Of a stretch of DNA of 64,000 nt, positions 18,444 through 27,975 are shown piece by piece. The notes below the pieces were generated by a model. It did not search any database. It saw only the letters and a program-made list of their open reading frames with translations, and was not told the DNA's origin. The stretch is from Comamonas sp. JUb58. Lineage in GTDB: Bacteria > Pseudomonadota > Gammaproteobacteria > Burkholderiales > Burkholderiaceae_C. Position numbers and translations under genes: made by a program. Position 1 is the stretch's first letter. Every line of letters begins with the position of its first letter. Where the stretch lies: contig NZ_SOAL01000007.1 of the NCBI RefSeq assembly GCF_004364775.1, positions 62,001 through 126,000 on the forward strand, read 5' to 3'.

Positions 18444-19154
18444 TTAGTTCAGGGCCGGTGCATCCACCAGCACGATTTCGGTGTCTTCCGTGGCGGTGAT
18501 GCGGATCGTGGTCTCGCCATGGATGGCGGCACCATCGCGGTTGGACAGCGCAACACCGTTGACCGAAGCACTGCCCTTGGCAAGGACCAGGTAGCCATAG
18601 CGATCGGCATGTTCAAAACCGTAGTCCAGGCTTTCGCCGGCCTTGATCGTGGCACCCAGCACCCGGGCATTGGCACGGATGGGCAGCGCATCGCCATCAC
18701 CGTCCATGCCGCTGGCCAGGGTCACGAACTTGCCGCTGCGGTCGCCCTTGGGGAAGGGCTTGGCACCCCAGCTGGGCTTGTCGCCTTGGCGGTCGGGCAG
18801 GATCCAGATCTGGAAGATGCGGGTCGTCGTGGACTCCAGGTTGTATTCCGAGTGGCGCACGCCGCTGCCGGCGCTCATCACTTGCACATCACCGGCTTCG
18901 GTGCGGCCCCGGTTGCCCAGGCTGTCTTCGTGGGTGATGGCACCTTCACGGACATAGGTGATGATTTCCATGTCGGCATGGCCGTGCGGTGGGAAGCCGG
19001 TTTGGGGGGCGATGGTGTCATCGTTCCAGACCCGCAGAGCGCCCCAGTTCACGCGCTGGGCGTCACGGTAGTCTGCAAAAGAGAAGTGGTGCTTGGCATC
19101 GAGCCAACCGTGGTTGGCACCGCCCAGGCTGTCAAAGCTGCGTCGTTCAATCAT
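18444..19154 (-). CDS. Pirin family protein
   Basis: A 236-residue bicupin protein. The N-terminal cupin has the iron-binding pattern HGHADMEIITYV, with a later HSEYN contributing ligands, as in pirins and YhhW-type quercetinases. A GGAG ribosome site precedes the ATG. Pirins can be quercetin dioxygenases or redox-sensing proteins; the function here is unresolved. It is the first gene of the minus-strand group and is divergent from the LysR regulator at 19277, so it is the likely direct target of that regulator. Confidence 0.9.
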   Translation of the reverse strand: MIERRSFDSLGGANHGWLDAKHHFSFADYRDAQRVNWGALRVWNDDTIAPQTGFPPHGHADMEIITYVREGAITHEDSLGNRGRTEAGDVQVMSAGSGVRHSEYNLESTTTRIFQIWILPDRQGDKPSWGAKPFPKGDRSGKFVTLASGMDGDGDALPIRANARVLGATIKAGESLDYGFEHADRYGYLVLAKGSASVNGVALSNRDGAAIHGETTIRITATEDTEIVLVDAPALN

Positions 19155-19276
19155 GTCTTTCTCCAGGTGTTTTGTCGTCGATGAAGAAAGTGTAGGTCGC
19201 CTTGAATATGATTAAAATAGAAAATATAGAAAAGCATTCATTCCATATTTGATGTAATCGAGAAAGCGATGAAACC
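19155..19276. promoter_or_regulatory. Divergent promoter region between pirin and lysR
   Basis: A 122-base AT-rich spacer separating divergent genes, the standard position for a LysR binding site. It contains AATATG near 19205 and CATATTT near 19246, an interrupted dyad that could be part of the operator. The exact site cannot be fixed by eye. Confidence 0.4.
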
Positions 19277-20224
19277 ATGAGCAAGCTGCCTGACCTGGAG
19301 GCATGGGCCATTTTTGCCAAGGTGGCCGAGACCGGATCGTTCGCGCGCACCGCTGCCGAGCTGGCGCTGTCGCAGGCAACGGTTTCCAAGGCCATCACGC
19401 GGCTGGAGGGGCGCATGAAGACCAGCCTGTTCCATCGCACCTCGCGCCGCATGGCGTTGACGGATGCCGGCAACAGCGCGCTGGAGCGGGCCACGCGCAT
19501 CCTGCAGGAGGGCGAGGCGGTGGAGGCCGACATCACCGACCGCTCCACCAGCCTGCGCGGCCAGATCCGCATTGCCGCGCCGATGTCGTTTGGCATTGCG
19601 CGGCTGTCGCCGATCCTGCCCAAGTTCATGAAGATGCACCCGGATGTGGAGCTGAACCTGCACTTTGCCGACGAGCAGGTGGACCTGATCCGCGACCGCT
19701 TTGACCTGGCGCTGCGCATTGCCAACCTGAGCGATTCGAGCCTGATTGCACGCACCCTGTGCAAGGTGCGCATCTTGCTGGTGGGGTCACCGGCCTACTT
19801 CGAGCGCTATGGCCACCCGGTGCACCCGCGCGATCTGGCCAAACACAAGGGCCTGCAGTACAGCCTGGCGCGCTATGGCACCAGCTGGCGCTTTCGCCAT
19901 GCGCGGCATGGCGAGTACACGCAGGTGATGCCGATACAGATGCAGGTCAACAATGCCGAGGCGCTGCAGCCCGCGCTGCTGGCCGGCATGGGCCTGGCCT
20001 TGCAGCCGTCGTTTCTGGTATGGCAGGAGCTGCGCGATGGCAGCCTGCAGACCGCCATGCCCGGCTGGGAGGCCGATGTGCTGTCGCTGAACATCGTCAC
20101 CCCACCGGGACGCACCCGGCCCGCGCGCGTGCAGGCCTTCATGGACTATGCGGCCCAGCAGTTCATGAACGAGCCCTGGGCGGAGCTGCCGCCGCAGCTG
20201 GATGAGAACCCGCTGGCGGTCTGA
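19277..20224 (+). CDS. LysR family transcriptional regulator
   Basis: A 315-residue regulator. The N-terminal winged helix-turn-helix is at residues 1-65 (WAIFAKVAETGSFARTAAEL, then LSQATVSKAITRLEGRM), and the effector-binding domain follows (RGQIRIAAPMSFG...). It is of the CrgA-like subgroup common in betaproteobacteria, as shown by QATVSKAI and the DLALRIANLSDSSL motif. It reads away from the pirin gene, so it probably controls the pirin-hydrolase-amidohydrolase-MFS group and itself. The inducer is unknown. Confidence 0.92.
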   Translation: MSKLPDLEAWAIFAKVAETGSFARTAAELALSQATVSKAITRLEGRMKTSLFHRTSRRMALTDAGNSALERATRILQEGEAVEADITDRSTSLRGQIRIAAPMSFGIARLSPILPKFMKMHPDVELNLHFADEQVDLIRDRFDLALRIANLSDSSLIARTLCKVRILLVGSPAYFERYGHPVHPRDLAKHKGLQYSLARYGTSWRFRHARHGEYTQVMPIQMQVNNAEALQPALLAGMGLALQPSFLVWQELRDGSLQTAMPGWEADVLSLNIVTPPGRTRPARVQAFMDYAAQQFMNEPWAELPPQLDENPLAV

Positions 20225-20238
20225 GGGGAGTTAGACCT

Positions 20239-21195
20239 TTAGCGCGCTGCCGCTGCGGCCACCGCAGCACGCGGCGTGCGCCGGCCCCAGTTCATCACCA
20301 CGGTGCCGGCAATGGCCATCGCGCCGCCGGCCAGCATCGATGCATCGATCTGCTCGCCCAGCAACAGCGCCGAGCAGGCCACACCAATCACCGGCACCAG
20401 GGTGATGTAGCCCGATGCGGCACCGGCGCCCAGCGCCTTGACGCCATCAAAATACCAGGCATAGGCCAGCGCGGTAGAGCCCCAGGCCAGGAACAGCAGC
20501 GCGCCCCAGGCGGGCAGGCCGGCATCGAAAGCCTGGGCCAGGCCCTGCGTCCCTTCCACCACCAGGCTGGCGGCCAGCAGCATGAGCGCGCCCATGGTGG
20601 CGGTGACGGCGGTGGTGGACAGCGCATCGACTCCGGCCAGAATCGCCCGGCCCAGCAAGGTGTAGCTGACCCAGCAGGCCACACAGCCCAGGATCAGCAG
20701 CTCCCCTTGGCCCAGGCCACCGGCCAGCAGCTGGGCCGGATCGCCGTGCGAGATGACCAGCACGGCACCCAGCGCCGCCAGTGCCATGCCCAAGGCGATC
20801 GTGCGGTTGATGCGTTCCTTGAAAATCCATACCGCCAGCAGCAAGGTCAGCACCGGGTTGAGCGTGATGACCAGCGCCGCCTTGCTGGCGGGCAGGTACT
20901 GCAGGCCGCTCAAAAAGCAGGCCGCATAGCCAAACACCCCGGTGGCTGCAGCCGCCGCCATGCCCAGCCAGCGCTTGGGCGACCATTGCCGGAGCCCGGC
21001 CATGCCGCCTGCGGCATACAGCCAGACCAGCAGCACGGCGGCGGCGAGTACAAAGCGCAGACCCGACGCTGCCAGCGGCGGCATGTGCTGGGCCACCATG
21101 CGGCCGCTGGGCCAGGAGGCACCCCAGAGCAAAGCCATGCCAATCAAACGCAGGTGCGAGGCGGCCTGCGGGCCGAGGGTATTTTGTAAATTCAT
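20239..21195 (-). CDS. EamA/DMT family transporter
   Basis: A 318-residue membrane protein with ten predicted helices in two EamA repeats, the first opening LIGMALLWGASWPSGRMVAQ and the second GELLILGCVACWVSYTLLGR. DMT transporters of this type export amino acids or metabolites. The start was placed at the ATG before NLQNTLGP; an upstream in-frame ATG adds 27 residues without a hydrophobic or conserved role. It is convergent with lysR, 14 bases apart. The substrate is unknown. Confidence 0.87.
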   Translation of the reverse strand: MNLQNTLGPQAASHLRLIGMALLWGASWPSGRMVAQHMPPLAASGLRFVLAAAVLLVWLYAAGGMAGLRQWSPKRWLGMAAAAATGVFGYAACFLSGLQYLPASKAALVITLNPVLTLLLAVWIFKERINRTIALGMALAALGAVLVISHGDPAQLLAGGLGQGELLILGCVACWVSYTLLGRAILAGVDALSTTAVTATMGALMLLAASLVVEGTQGLAQAFDAGLPAWGALLFLAWGSTALAYAWYFDGVKALGAGAASGYITLVPVIGVACSALLLGEQIDASMLAGGAMAIAGTVVMNWGRRTPRAAVAAAAAR

Positions 21196-21465
21196 GTGTG
21201 GACAGCGCAGCCGAACGAGGCTCGGGGCGACTATAGCCACTGTGGGTGCTAGGCGGTTGGCAGACCGGCGACACATGACCAGGGCCAGGGGCTAAGCAGC
21301 GCCGCTTGTGCAGCCAGGCGCTGTTGTGTGCTGGCTGCAAACCGGCAGCGATGATGGTGGATACTGCGCGACAAGCGCGCGTTTTCAGCCGCCCGCAAGC
21401 GCCGCTATAGTGGCAGCTGCCCGATCTTTCCCCACCGTTTTTTCCCACCCTGCAAGGAGACACCC

Positions 21466-21849
21466 ATGTTCAGCCACATCATGCTCGGCACCAGCGATCT
21501 GGAGAAATCACGCCAGTTCTACGATGCCTTCCTCGCCGAGCTGGGCGTGCCCGCAGGCGCCGCCAACAAGAACCGCTATTTCTGGCGTGCCAACGGCGGC
21601 ACCTTCAGCGTCAGCACCCCCATCAATGGCGAGGCAGCAAGCATCGGCAATGGCAGCACCACCGGCTTTGCCGCCAGCAGCACTGAGCAGGTCGACAAGG
21701 CCCATGCCGTGGGTGTGGCCCATGGCGGCGTGGCCTGTGAAGACCCACCGGGCTGGCGCGGCGAAGGCCCTGCAGCCCTGTACCTGGCCTACCTGCGCGA
21801 CCCGGACGGCAACAAGCTCTGCCTGGCCTACCGCCAGCCCAAGGTCTAA
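21466..21849 (+). CDS. VOC (glyoxalase/bleomycin resistance-like) protein
   Basis: A 127-residue single VOC domain. It starts with the usual FSHIMLGTSDLEKSRQFYDAFL pattern (described in part: the H is a typical metal ligand) and ends with YLRDPDGNKLCLAY, containing the conserved C-terminal glutamate-equivalent region. Such proteins bind a divalent metal and act on small organic substrates, but the reaction is unassigned. An AAGGAG site precedes the ATG, and a strong terminator follows 11 bases after the stop. Confidence 0.88.
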   Translation: MFSHIMLGTSDLEKSRQFYDAFLAELGVPAGAANKNRYFWRANGGTFSVSTPINGEAASIGNGSTTGFAASSTEQVDKAHAVGVAHGGVACEDPPGWRGEGPAALYLAYLRDPDGNKLCLAYRQPKV

Positions 21850-21860
21850 TCCGTCCCCGT

Positions 21861-21890
21861 AAAAACGCCCCGCAGCTGCGGGGCGTTTTT
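21861..21890. terminator. Bidirectional intrinsic terminator
   Basis: A perfect 30-base palindrome made of AAAAACGCCCCGCAG and its complement. It has A- and T-runs at both ends, so it can stop transcription from the VOC gene and from the convergent Bcr/CflA gene. Confidence 0.9.
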
Positions 21891-21902
21891 CGTTGGTGGG
21901 TG

Positions 21903-23141
21903 TCAGACCTTTGCGCCGCGTTGGCCGCCCAAGGTGATCCAGGTGAGCAGCACACCACACAGTGCGCCGGTGGCCATGCCCACCACCATCGGCAGCGGTT
22001 TGCCGCTGGAGAACAGGCCCACGATCTGCATGGCGACCGCACCTGTCAGCATCTGCAAGGTGCCCAGCAAGGCCGAGGCGGTGCCTGCAATCTCGCCATG
22101 CGCCTCCAGCGCCAGCACCGCGGTGGTGGGGATCACAAGGCCCATCAAGCCGCTGGCAACAAAGTACAGGCCAATCAACACGGCGAGCTGGTCGCCGCCC
22201 ATCAGGTAGTAGGCCAGCAGGCAGCACATCACCACACCGCTGGCGGTGGCGGCCAGCTTGACGACGGGCACCAGGCCAAAGCGCTTGCCCAGCATGCCGG
22301 TGAACTGTGCCGCGCCGATAAACGCAATCGCATTGAACGCAAAGGCCATGCTGTACTGCGTGGTGCTGAGGCCGTAGTGGTTGATCAGCACAAAGGGCGA
22401 GCCGGCCAGGTAGACAAAGAAACCGGCCATTGCGCAGGCGCCGATAAACACCAGGCCCAGGTAGTGCCAGTCGCGCAGCAGCAGGCCATAGGCCTTGAGC
22501 ACGCCGCCCAGGCTGCTGTCCACGCCATTGCTGGCGGCGCGGGTCTCGGGCAGGCCACGCGCCATGGCCACCATGCCGATGAGGGCGGCAGCGGCCACCA
22601 CCCAGAACACCATGCGCCAGCCGCCGACCGCAATCACCCCGCTGCCGGCCAGCGGCGCAAGGATGGGCGAGACGCTGAAGACCAGCATCAGCAGCGACAT
22701 CATGCGGGCGGCCTCATGGCCGGTGTGCAGATCGCGCACCACCGCACGCGGAATGGCCATGCCCGCGGCCGCGCCCAGGCCCTGGATAAAGCGCAGCACC
22801 ACCAGGGTGTGGATGTCCTGCGCCAGCGCGCAGCCGACACTGGCCAGCACAAAAATGGCCAGGCCCAGGTAGAGCGGCTTTTTGCGGCCCCACATATCCG
22901 CCAGGGTGCCAAACAGCGGCTGGCCCACGCCCAGTGCCAGGAAGAAGGCCGTCAGGCTGGCCTGCACGGCACCGACGGGCGCTTGCAGGCTGGCGCCAAT
23001 CTGCGGCAGGGCCGGCAGGTACATGTCGATGGCAAAGGGGCCGATGGCGGAGAGCAGGCCCAGGATAAAGACCAGGCGCAAGGAGATGGCTGAAGACATA
23101 CGCGTTAGCGACAAGCAGGCCGGGGGCCTGCGGTCGTTCAT
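21903..23141 (-). CDS. Bcr/CflA family multidrug efflux MFS transporter
   Basis: A 412-residue transporter with 12 predicted helices. The DMYLPALPQI segment after helix 1 and the MFS loop motif GTLADMWGRKKP are hallmarks of Bcr/CflA drug exporters. The loop RFIQGLGAAAGMAIPRAVVRD is also typical. An internal ATG at 23099 (MSSAISLR) is a credible alternative start, since it lies closer to helix 1 and neither site has a good ribosome-binding sequence. It is monocistronic between two terminators or spacers. Substrates cannot be predicted. Confidence 0.88.
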   Translation of the reverse strand: MNDRRPPACLSLTRMSSAISLRLVFILGLLSAIGPFAIDMYLPALPQIGASLQAPVGAVQASLTAFFLALGVGQPLFGTLADMWGRKKPLYLGLAIFVLASVGCALAQDIHTLVVLRFIQGLGAAAGMAIPRAVVRDLHTGHEAARMMSLLMLVFSVSPILAPLAGSGVIAVGGWRMVFWVVAAAALIGMVAMARGLPETRAASNGVDSSLGGVLKAYGLLLRDWHYLGLVFIGACAMAGFFVYLAGSPFVLINHYGLSTTQYSMAFAFNAIAFIGAAQFTGMLGKRFGLVPVVKLAATASGVVMCCLLAYYLMGGDQLAVLIGLYFVASGLMGLVIPTTAVLALEAHGEIAGTASALLGTLQMLTGAVAMQIVGLFSSGKPLPMVVGMATGALCGVLLTWITLGGQRGAKV

Positions 23142-23304
23142 GGGGTTCGGTGTTGGAAAAGGCCTGCGGCTGCGGAACGCGAGAGTTCAGGCAGCCGGGC
23201 CGGATGCAGCGGGTGCATCGCGATAGATTTCCATTATTGCACCGAGCCACCGCCATGGCCAGTTGCAAGGCTGCTTTGCAACAGCTCCCCGTGGTCAGTG
23301 CCCG

Positions 23305-25332
23305 CTATTGACCAGCAGGCTGCGCGCTGTGCCGCGCCAGATGCTGGGCCGCAAACGCTTCGTACCAGGGCAGGCAGCCGGGGTTGGCCATGGTCTGCGG
23401 GTTCAGCACCTTCTGCGCGGGCTGGCCCAGCAGCAGCTTCTTGATCGGCAGCTCCAGCTTTTTGCCGGTGAGAGTGCGCGGCACCTCGGCCACCTGCGCG
23501 ATGGTGTCGGGGATAAAGCGGGGCGACAGGGCGGTGCGTATCGCCTGCTCGATGCGGCCCTGGATGGCGGCGTCCAGCACCAGGCCATCGCGCAGCACCA
23601 CAAACAGCGGCATGTAGCTGTTGCGGCCCAGGTACTCCAGGTCGATGACCATCGAATCCTGCACCTCGGGCAGCGCCTCGATGGCGTTGTAGATCTCGCT
23701 GGTGCCCATGCGCAGGCCCTGGCGGTTGATGGTGGCATCGCTGCGGCCATAGATCACGCAGCTGCCGTCGCTGTTGATCTGTATCCAGTCGCCGTGGCGC
23801 CAGATGCCGGGCCAGTGGTCGAAATAGCTGTCCAGGTAGCGCTGCTTGCCCGGGTCGTTCCAGAAGTACAGCGGCATCGACGGAATCGGCTTGGTGCAGA
23901 CCAGCTCGCCGACCTCGTCGCGCACGGCCTGGCCTTGCTCGTTCCAGGCCTCCACCGCATGGCCCAGCCAGCGGCATTGCATGCGGCCGGGCGCTTGGGG
24001 CAGGCTGCGGTTGCCGCCGATAAAGGCGCCACAAAAATCGGTACCGCCCGAGATATTGCACCAGAACACCTCACCGGCCCCTGCGGCCTGCAGCTGGGCA
24101 CTGCCCCAGCGTTGCACCTCGGGTGCCAGCGGCGATCCGGTGCTGCCCAGGGTGCGCACCTGTTGCAGGCCCGGGATGGCGCCCACGTCGAGGCCGGCCT
24201 TCATGCAGTTGCTGAAATAAGCAGCACCCGCGCCAAAGATGCTGGTGTGGTGGCGTGCGGCAAAACGCCAGAGAACGCCCCAATCCGGCTGGCTGCTGCT
24301 GCCGGCCGGGTGGCCGTCGAAGATGGTGATCGTGGTGCCAAACAGCAGGCCGCTGACCTGGATGTTCCACATCACCCAGCCGGTGGAGCTGTACCAGAGA
24401 AAGCGCTCGCCCGCATGGCTGTCGCTGTAGCTGGCGCCCAGGTCGTTGTGCAGCCCCGCCACATGCAGGGCCAGCAAGATGCCACCGGTGCCATGCACGA
24501 TGGGCTTGGGCAGGCCGGTGGTGCCGCTGGAGTAGACGATCCAGATCGGGTGGTCAAACGGCAGCCATTCGGGTTCGAAGGCCGCGACGGCCTGCGCGTC
24601 CTGGCCGGTGGTGGCCCAGTCCCAGCTGTGGCTGCCCACCGCTGCGGCTGCATAGGGGCTTTGCACGCTGATGCAGTGCTGCACCGTAGGCAGCTCGGCC
24701 AGCAAGGCCTGCACCACGGCGCTGCGGTCCAGCGGCTTGCCGCCGTAGTAGACGCCATCAACGGCGATCAAGGCCTTGGGCTCAATCTGCTTGAAGCGGT
24801 CCACCACGGCAGCCACGCCCATGTCGGGGGCGCAGACGCTCCAGATCGCGCCCAGGCTGACGCAGGCCAGCATGGCGACCACCGTCTCGGGGATATTGGG
24901 CATATAGGCGGCCACCCGGTCGCCCCGGCCAATGCCCAGGCTGCGCAGCGCCACCGCCACCGAGGCCACCTGGCGCTGCAGCTCGGGCCAGGCCATCTCG
25001 CGCACCTGGCCCAGCTCGTTGTCGCTGACGATGGCCGGCACCCCGGCTTGATGGGCCGCGGCCGTGTGGCGCAGCAGCTGGCGTGGCAGGCTGACCTGGG
25101 CGCCGCTGAACCAGCGGGCATTCGGCATGGCATCGGCACTCAGCACCTCGGTGATGGGCGTAGGCGATTCAAGCTGGTAGTAGTCCCAGATGCTGCGCCA
25201 AAAATCGGCCAGGTGCTCGACCGACCAGGCATGCATGGCCTCGTAGTCGTCAAAGCGCAGGCCGTGCTGCTGGGCGAGCCATTGCTCGTAGTGCTGGATC
25301 TGGGGCAGGGGGGAGAGGGCAGAGGTGGTCAT
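23305..25332 (-). CDS. aacS: Acetoacetyl-CoA synthetase
   Basis: A 675-residue adenylate-forming ligase that activates acetoacetate (or a related short 3-oxoacid) with CoA and ATP. The N-terminal ACAS-type region is followed by the AMP-binding P-loop VYSSGTTGLPKPIVHG, the GTTITIFDG and SGGTDFCG motifs, the hinge IYGRSDATINRQG and the C-terminal lysine in LTGKKLELPIKK. Length and N-terminus fit acetoacetate-CoA ligase better than acetyl-CoA synthetase. No thiolase is adjacent. In this family it salvages ketone bodies or PHB-derived acetoacetate. Confidence 0.9.
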   Translation of the reverse strand: MTTSALSPLPQIQHYEQWLAQQHGLRFDDYEAMHAWSVEHLADFWRSIWDYYQLESPTPITEVLSADAMPNARWFSGAQVSLPRQLLRHTAAAHQAGVPAIVSDNELGQVREMAWPELQRQVASVAVALRSLGIGRGDRVAAYMPNIPETVVAMLACVSLGAIWSVCAPDMGVAAVVDRFKQIEPKALIAVDGVYYGGKPLDRSAVVQALLAELPTVQHCISVQSPYAAAAVGSHSWDWATTGQDAQAVAAFEPEWLPFDHPIWIVYSSGTTGLPKPIVHGTGGILLALHVAGLHNDLGASYSDSHAGERFLWYSSTGWVMWNIQVSGLLFGTTITIFDGHPAGSSSQPDWGVLWRFAARHHTSIFGAGAAYFSNCMKAGLDVGAIPGLQQVRTLGSTGSPLAPEVQRWGSAQLQAAGAGEVFWCNISGGTDFCGAFIGGNRSLPQAPGRMQCRWLGHAVEAWNEQGQAVRDEVGELVCTKPIPSMPLYFWNDPGKQRYLDSYFDHWPGIWRHGDWIQINSDGSCVIYGRSDATINRQGLRMGTSEIYNAIEALPEVQDSMVIDLEYLGRNSYMPLFVVLRDGLVLDAAIQGRIEQAIRTALSPRFIPDTIAQVAEVPRTLTGKKLELPIKKLLLGQPAQKVLNPQTMANPGCLPWYEAFAAQHLARHSAQPAGQ

Positions 25333-26077
25333 GGCAGATAAGAATGCGTAGCCTGAGCGTACGCAAAGCGCTGCGGGCTTGCACGAGGGGAAGCACGCAA
25401 GCTGTCACCCTGGCAGCACCGGGGCGCTTTTTCGGCTGGGCCGGCCCGCCCAGCCTTCTTTGCAATGTTATTTTTTGTCAGCCTGCCCAAGCCCTTTGCG
25501 GGCGCAGTGCTTGGCTAGCTGGCACAATTCGCGCCCGGGTGCTGACGGGCGCCTTTCGTCTTTTCCTACACGGCGCTTGGGGGCCTGCAGGCGATCATCG
25601 TCACGCAGGCTGTGCACAAGGTGCGCAGCAGGCAGGGGCCCCGGGCGCAGACCCAGGGAGCCAGGCAAGGCAGAGGGGATGGACGGCGAGGCGCCAGCGT
25701 GTTGTGCCGGATGGCATATGCGCTGCATGCTGACCGCAAGATGCATGCATTTAGGCTGCATTGGTCACAAAATAAAGCATCCACGCCGGAACTAAATCGA
25801 TAGGCTCGGGTTCTCAATCGTCGCGCCCTGGCGCTCGGTTGTCATCCTCTTTTTGCCCTGGAATCCAGCGGCAACACGGGGGCCGCAAAGCCCGATGGGT
25901 CAGCTTTCGTGCCGCTTGGCGCGTTAAGCACTGATGTTAATTCCCAGCAAGCGCTGGTTTGGCAGCCTCCGGGCTGCACCAAAACAGCGCAACAAATGAC
26001 ACCAAGTCTGGGAGCGCAGCAAGAGCTTAGGCCCTGCTGCGGTTAGATGGAGATCATTGGTTTTGTCTGGATTCCGT
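25333..26077. other. 745-base spacer without supported gene
   Basis: Several open frames exist but their composition (Arg/Ala/Pro-rich, no start context, mutually overlapping) is that of non-coding GC-rich DNA. The divergent promoters of aacS and the acyltransferase must lie here. The second half (25740-26040) is less GC-rich and could hold an untranslated RNA, but no family is recognised. Confidence 0.5.
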
Positions 26078-27133
26078 ATGAAATACAACCCTGCGCTGGA
26101 CGGTATGCGCGCAGTGGCAATCGTCCTGGTGTTCCTGTCCCACGCCCATGCGCCGATGTTTGATGGCGCCTTCTTCGGTGTGGACCTGTTCTTTGTGCTC
26201 AGCGGGTTTTTGATTACCTCGCTGCTGCTGAAGGAACACCAGCAATCGGGCCGCTTGGACTTTTGGCGCTTTTACAAGCGCCGCTTTTTGCGCCTGGGCC
26301 CGGCCTTGCTGCTGTTCCTGGCCGCCTACTGGCTGTTTGCGCCTCTGATCTGGCCCGGCCTGGATGATGTGAACCAGGACGTCGTCGTCTCGGCGCTGTA
26401 CTTGGCCGACTACGGCATCGCCTTCTTTGACAGCCCGGACACCTTGCTGCACATGTGGTCGCTGTCGGTGGAGGAGCACTTCTACCTGATCTGGCCGCCG
26501 CTCTTGGTGCTGCTGCTGGCGCATACCGCGCGCAAGCAGCTGTGGCGCCCGGTGCTGCTGCTGGTGGCGCTGATGTTTGTCTGGCGCGCCTACTGGGTGG
26601 CGCAGGGCCAGCACTTCTATGAGATCTTCTTCCGCTTTGACACCCGCGCCACCGGCATGCTGCTGGGCAGCGCGCTGGCCGCTGTGGCCGTGCACCGCCC
26701 CGAGTGGATGGACGCACTGCATGCCCGCCAGAAATACCTTCTGTGGTTGCTGCCCGTGCTGCCCTTTGCGGTGATTGGCTACGAGTGGGACGACGCAGGT
26801 GCACTGCTCTGGGGCTTTGCACTGGTGGAGCTGGTCGCCGCTGCCATCATCGTTGCGGTGAGCAAGCAAAAGGGTGTGCTGTTCGACATGCTGAGCCTGC
26901 CGGCCCTGGTCTGGGTGGGCAAGATGTCCTACGGTATCTACCTCTGGCACTACCCGGTGGTGCGCCTGCTGCGCGCCCATACCGACTGGCAGTGGGTGGT
27001 GATCTTGGGCCTGCCGATCTCGGCCGCGTTTGCCGCGCTGTCCTTCTACACCATCGAGCGCTGGGCGCTGGGCCTACGCGATCGCTCCAGCAGCAAGCCG
27101 GTGCAGCAGCCTGCGGGTTCGCGCACTGCCTAA
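26078..27133 (+). CDS. OafA/YrhL-type membrane acyltransferase
   Basis: A 351-residue acyltransferase_3 protein with about ten membrane helices. Family motifs are LDGMRAVAIVLVFLSHA (catalytic histidine near residue 25), FFGVDLFFVLSGFLIT, RRFLRLGPALLLF and WSLSVEEHFYLIWP. It transfers acetyl or similar groups to cell-surface sugars or related acceptors. The C-terminal SGNH domain found in some members is absent. A TTG 21 bases upstream has a better-spaced GGAG and is an alternative start. No glycan genes are adjacent, so the acceptor is unknown. Confidence 0.9.
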   Translation: MKYNPALDGMRAVAIVLVFLSHAHAPMFDGAFFGVDLFFVLSGFLITSLLLKEHQQSGRLDFWRFYKRRFLRLGPALLLFLAAYWLFAPLIWPGLDDVNQDVVVSALYLADYGIAFFDSPDTLLHMWSLSVEEHFYLIWPPLLVLLLAHTARKQLWRPVLLLVALMFVWRAYWVAQGQHFYEIFFRFDTRATGMLLGSALAAVAVHRPEWMDALHARQKYLLWLLPVLPFAVIGYEWDDAGALLWGFALVELVAAAIIVAVSKQKGVLFDMLSLPALVWVGKMSYGIYLWHYPVVRLLRAHTDWQWVVILGLPISAAFAALSFYTIERWALGLRDRSSSKPVQQPAGSRTA

Positions 27134-27148
27134 GCAGCGGTCACCCAG

Positions 27149-27180
27149 AACAAAGCCGGGCCTTGCCCGGCTTTGTTGTT
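27149..27180 (+). terminator. Intrinsic terminator after the acyltransferase
   Basis: Twelve-base arms AACAAAGCCGGG (27149-27160) and CCCGGCTTTGTT (27166-27177) with a 5-base loop, followed by GTT. It sits 16 bases after the stop codon. Confidence 0.85.
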
Positions 27181-27235
27181 TCTGCTGCTGCGGCTGCATG
27201 GTAAAAAACAGGCTTTGATTGATACAGGCTTCGCC

Positions 27236-27868
27236 ATGACCTCCGCTTCCGCACCCACGCCCATCGCCTCTGCCGACGAGGTTCTGCAATTCTGGCTCGG
27301 TAGCGCCCGCCCCAGCAGCAGCGAAGCACTGCAGCAAAAGCAGCAATGGTTCAGCAAGTCCGATGCCTTCGATGCGCGCATTCGCACGCAGTTTGGCGCG
27401 ACGGTGCAGGCGGCGCTCAAAGATGACTTGCCTGGCTGGACCGACAGCGTCTGGGACACGCTGGCCCGCATCATCGTGCTTGACCAATTTACGCGCAATA
27501 TCTACCGAGGCACGCCGGAGTCGTTTGCCGGCGATCCGCAGGCCCTGCAGTTGGCGCTGGGCCTGTGCGACAGCGGCCAGGACCAGGAGCTGCCCGCAGT
27601 TGTGCGGGTGTTTGTCTATCTGCCACTGGAGCATGCCGAAGATGCGACGCTGCAGCAGCGCAGCGTCGACCTGGCCGCCCGACTGCGCGACAGCCACCCG
27701 GAACCCGCCGAGCTGCAGACCTACCTGCAAGGCACCTGGGACTATGCGCTGCGCCACCAGGCCGTCATCACCCGCTTTGGGCGTTTTCCGCACCGCAACG
27801 CCATTCTGGGCCGCAGCAGCACGCCGCAAGAGCGGGACTACCTGGCCCAGCCCGGCGCAGGCTTCTGA
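27236..27868 (+). CDS. DUF924 family protein
   Basis: A 210-residue helical, TPR-like protein of the DUF924 family. Recognisable elements are VLQFWLG at the start, the LARIIVLDQFTRNIYRGTP motif and the final FGRFPHRNAILGRSSTPQE. These are near-invariant in the family. No catalytic function is established for DUF924. The start is the ATG at 27236; an upstream extension would run into the terminator of the previous gene. Confidence 0.9.
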   Translation: MTSASAPTPIASADEVLQFWLGSARPSSSEALQQKQQWFSKSDAFDARIRTQFGATVQAALKDDLPGWTDSVWDTLARIIVLDQFTRNIYRGTPESFAGDPQALQLALGLCDSGQDQELPAVVRVFVYLPLEHAEDATLQQRSVDLAARLRDSHPEPAELQTYLQGTWDYALRHQAVITRFGRFPHRNAILGRSSTPQERDYLAQPGAGF

Positions 27869-27975
27869 ACTTTCTGCGCAAGCACAGTAGCCCTTGTCTC
27901 ACAGACGCAGGGCTACGGCAGGCTTACCTTGTAGGGGTAGTGTTCAAAAACAACCACCCACCAAAGGAAGCCGCG

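Noticed and set aside
25344..25803. Several overlapping open frames in the aacS-acyltransferase spacer
   Set aside because: They overlap each other on both strands, lack ribosome sites and are Arg/Pro/Cys-rich, typical of non-coding DNA.
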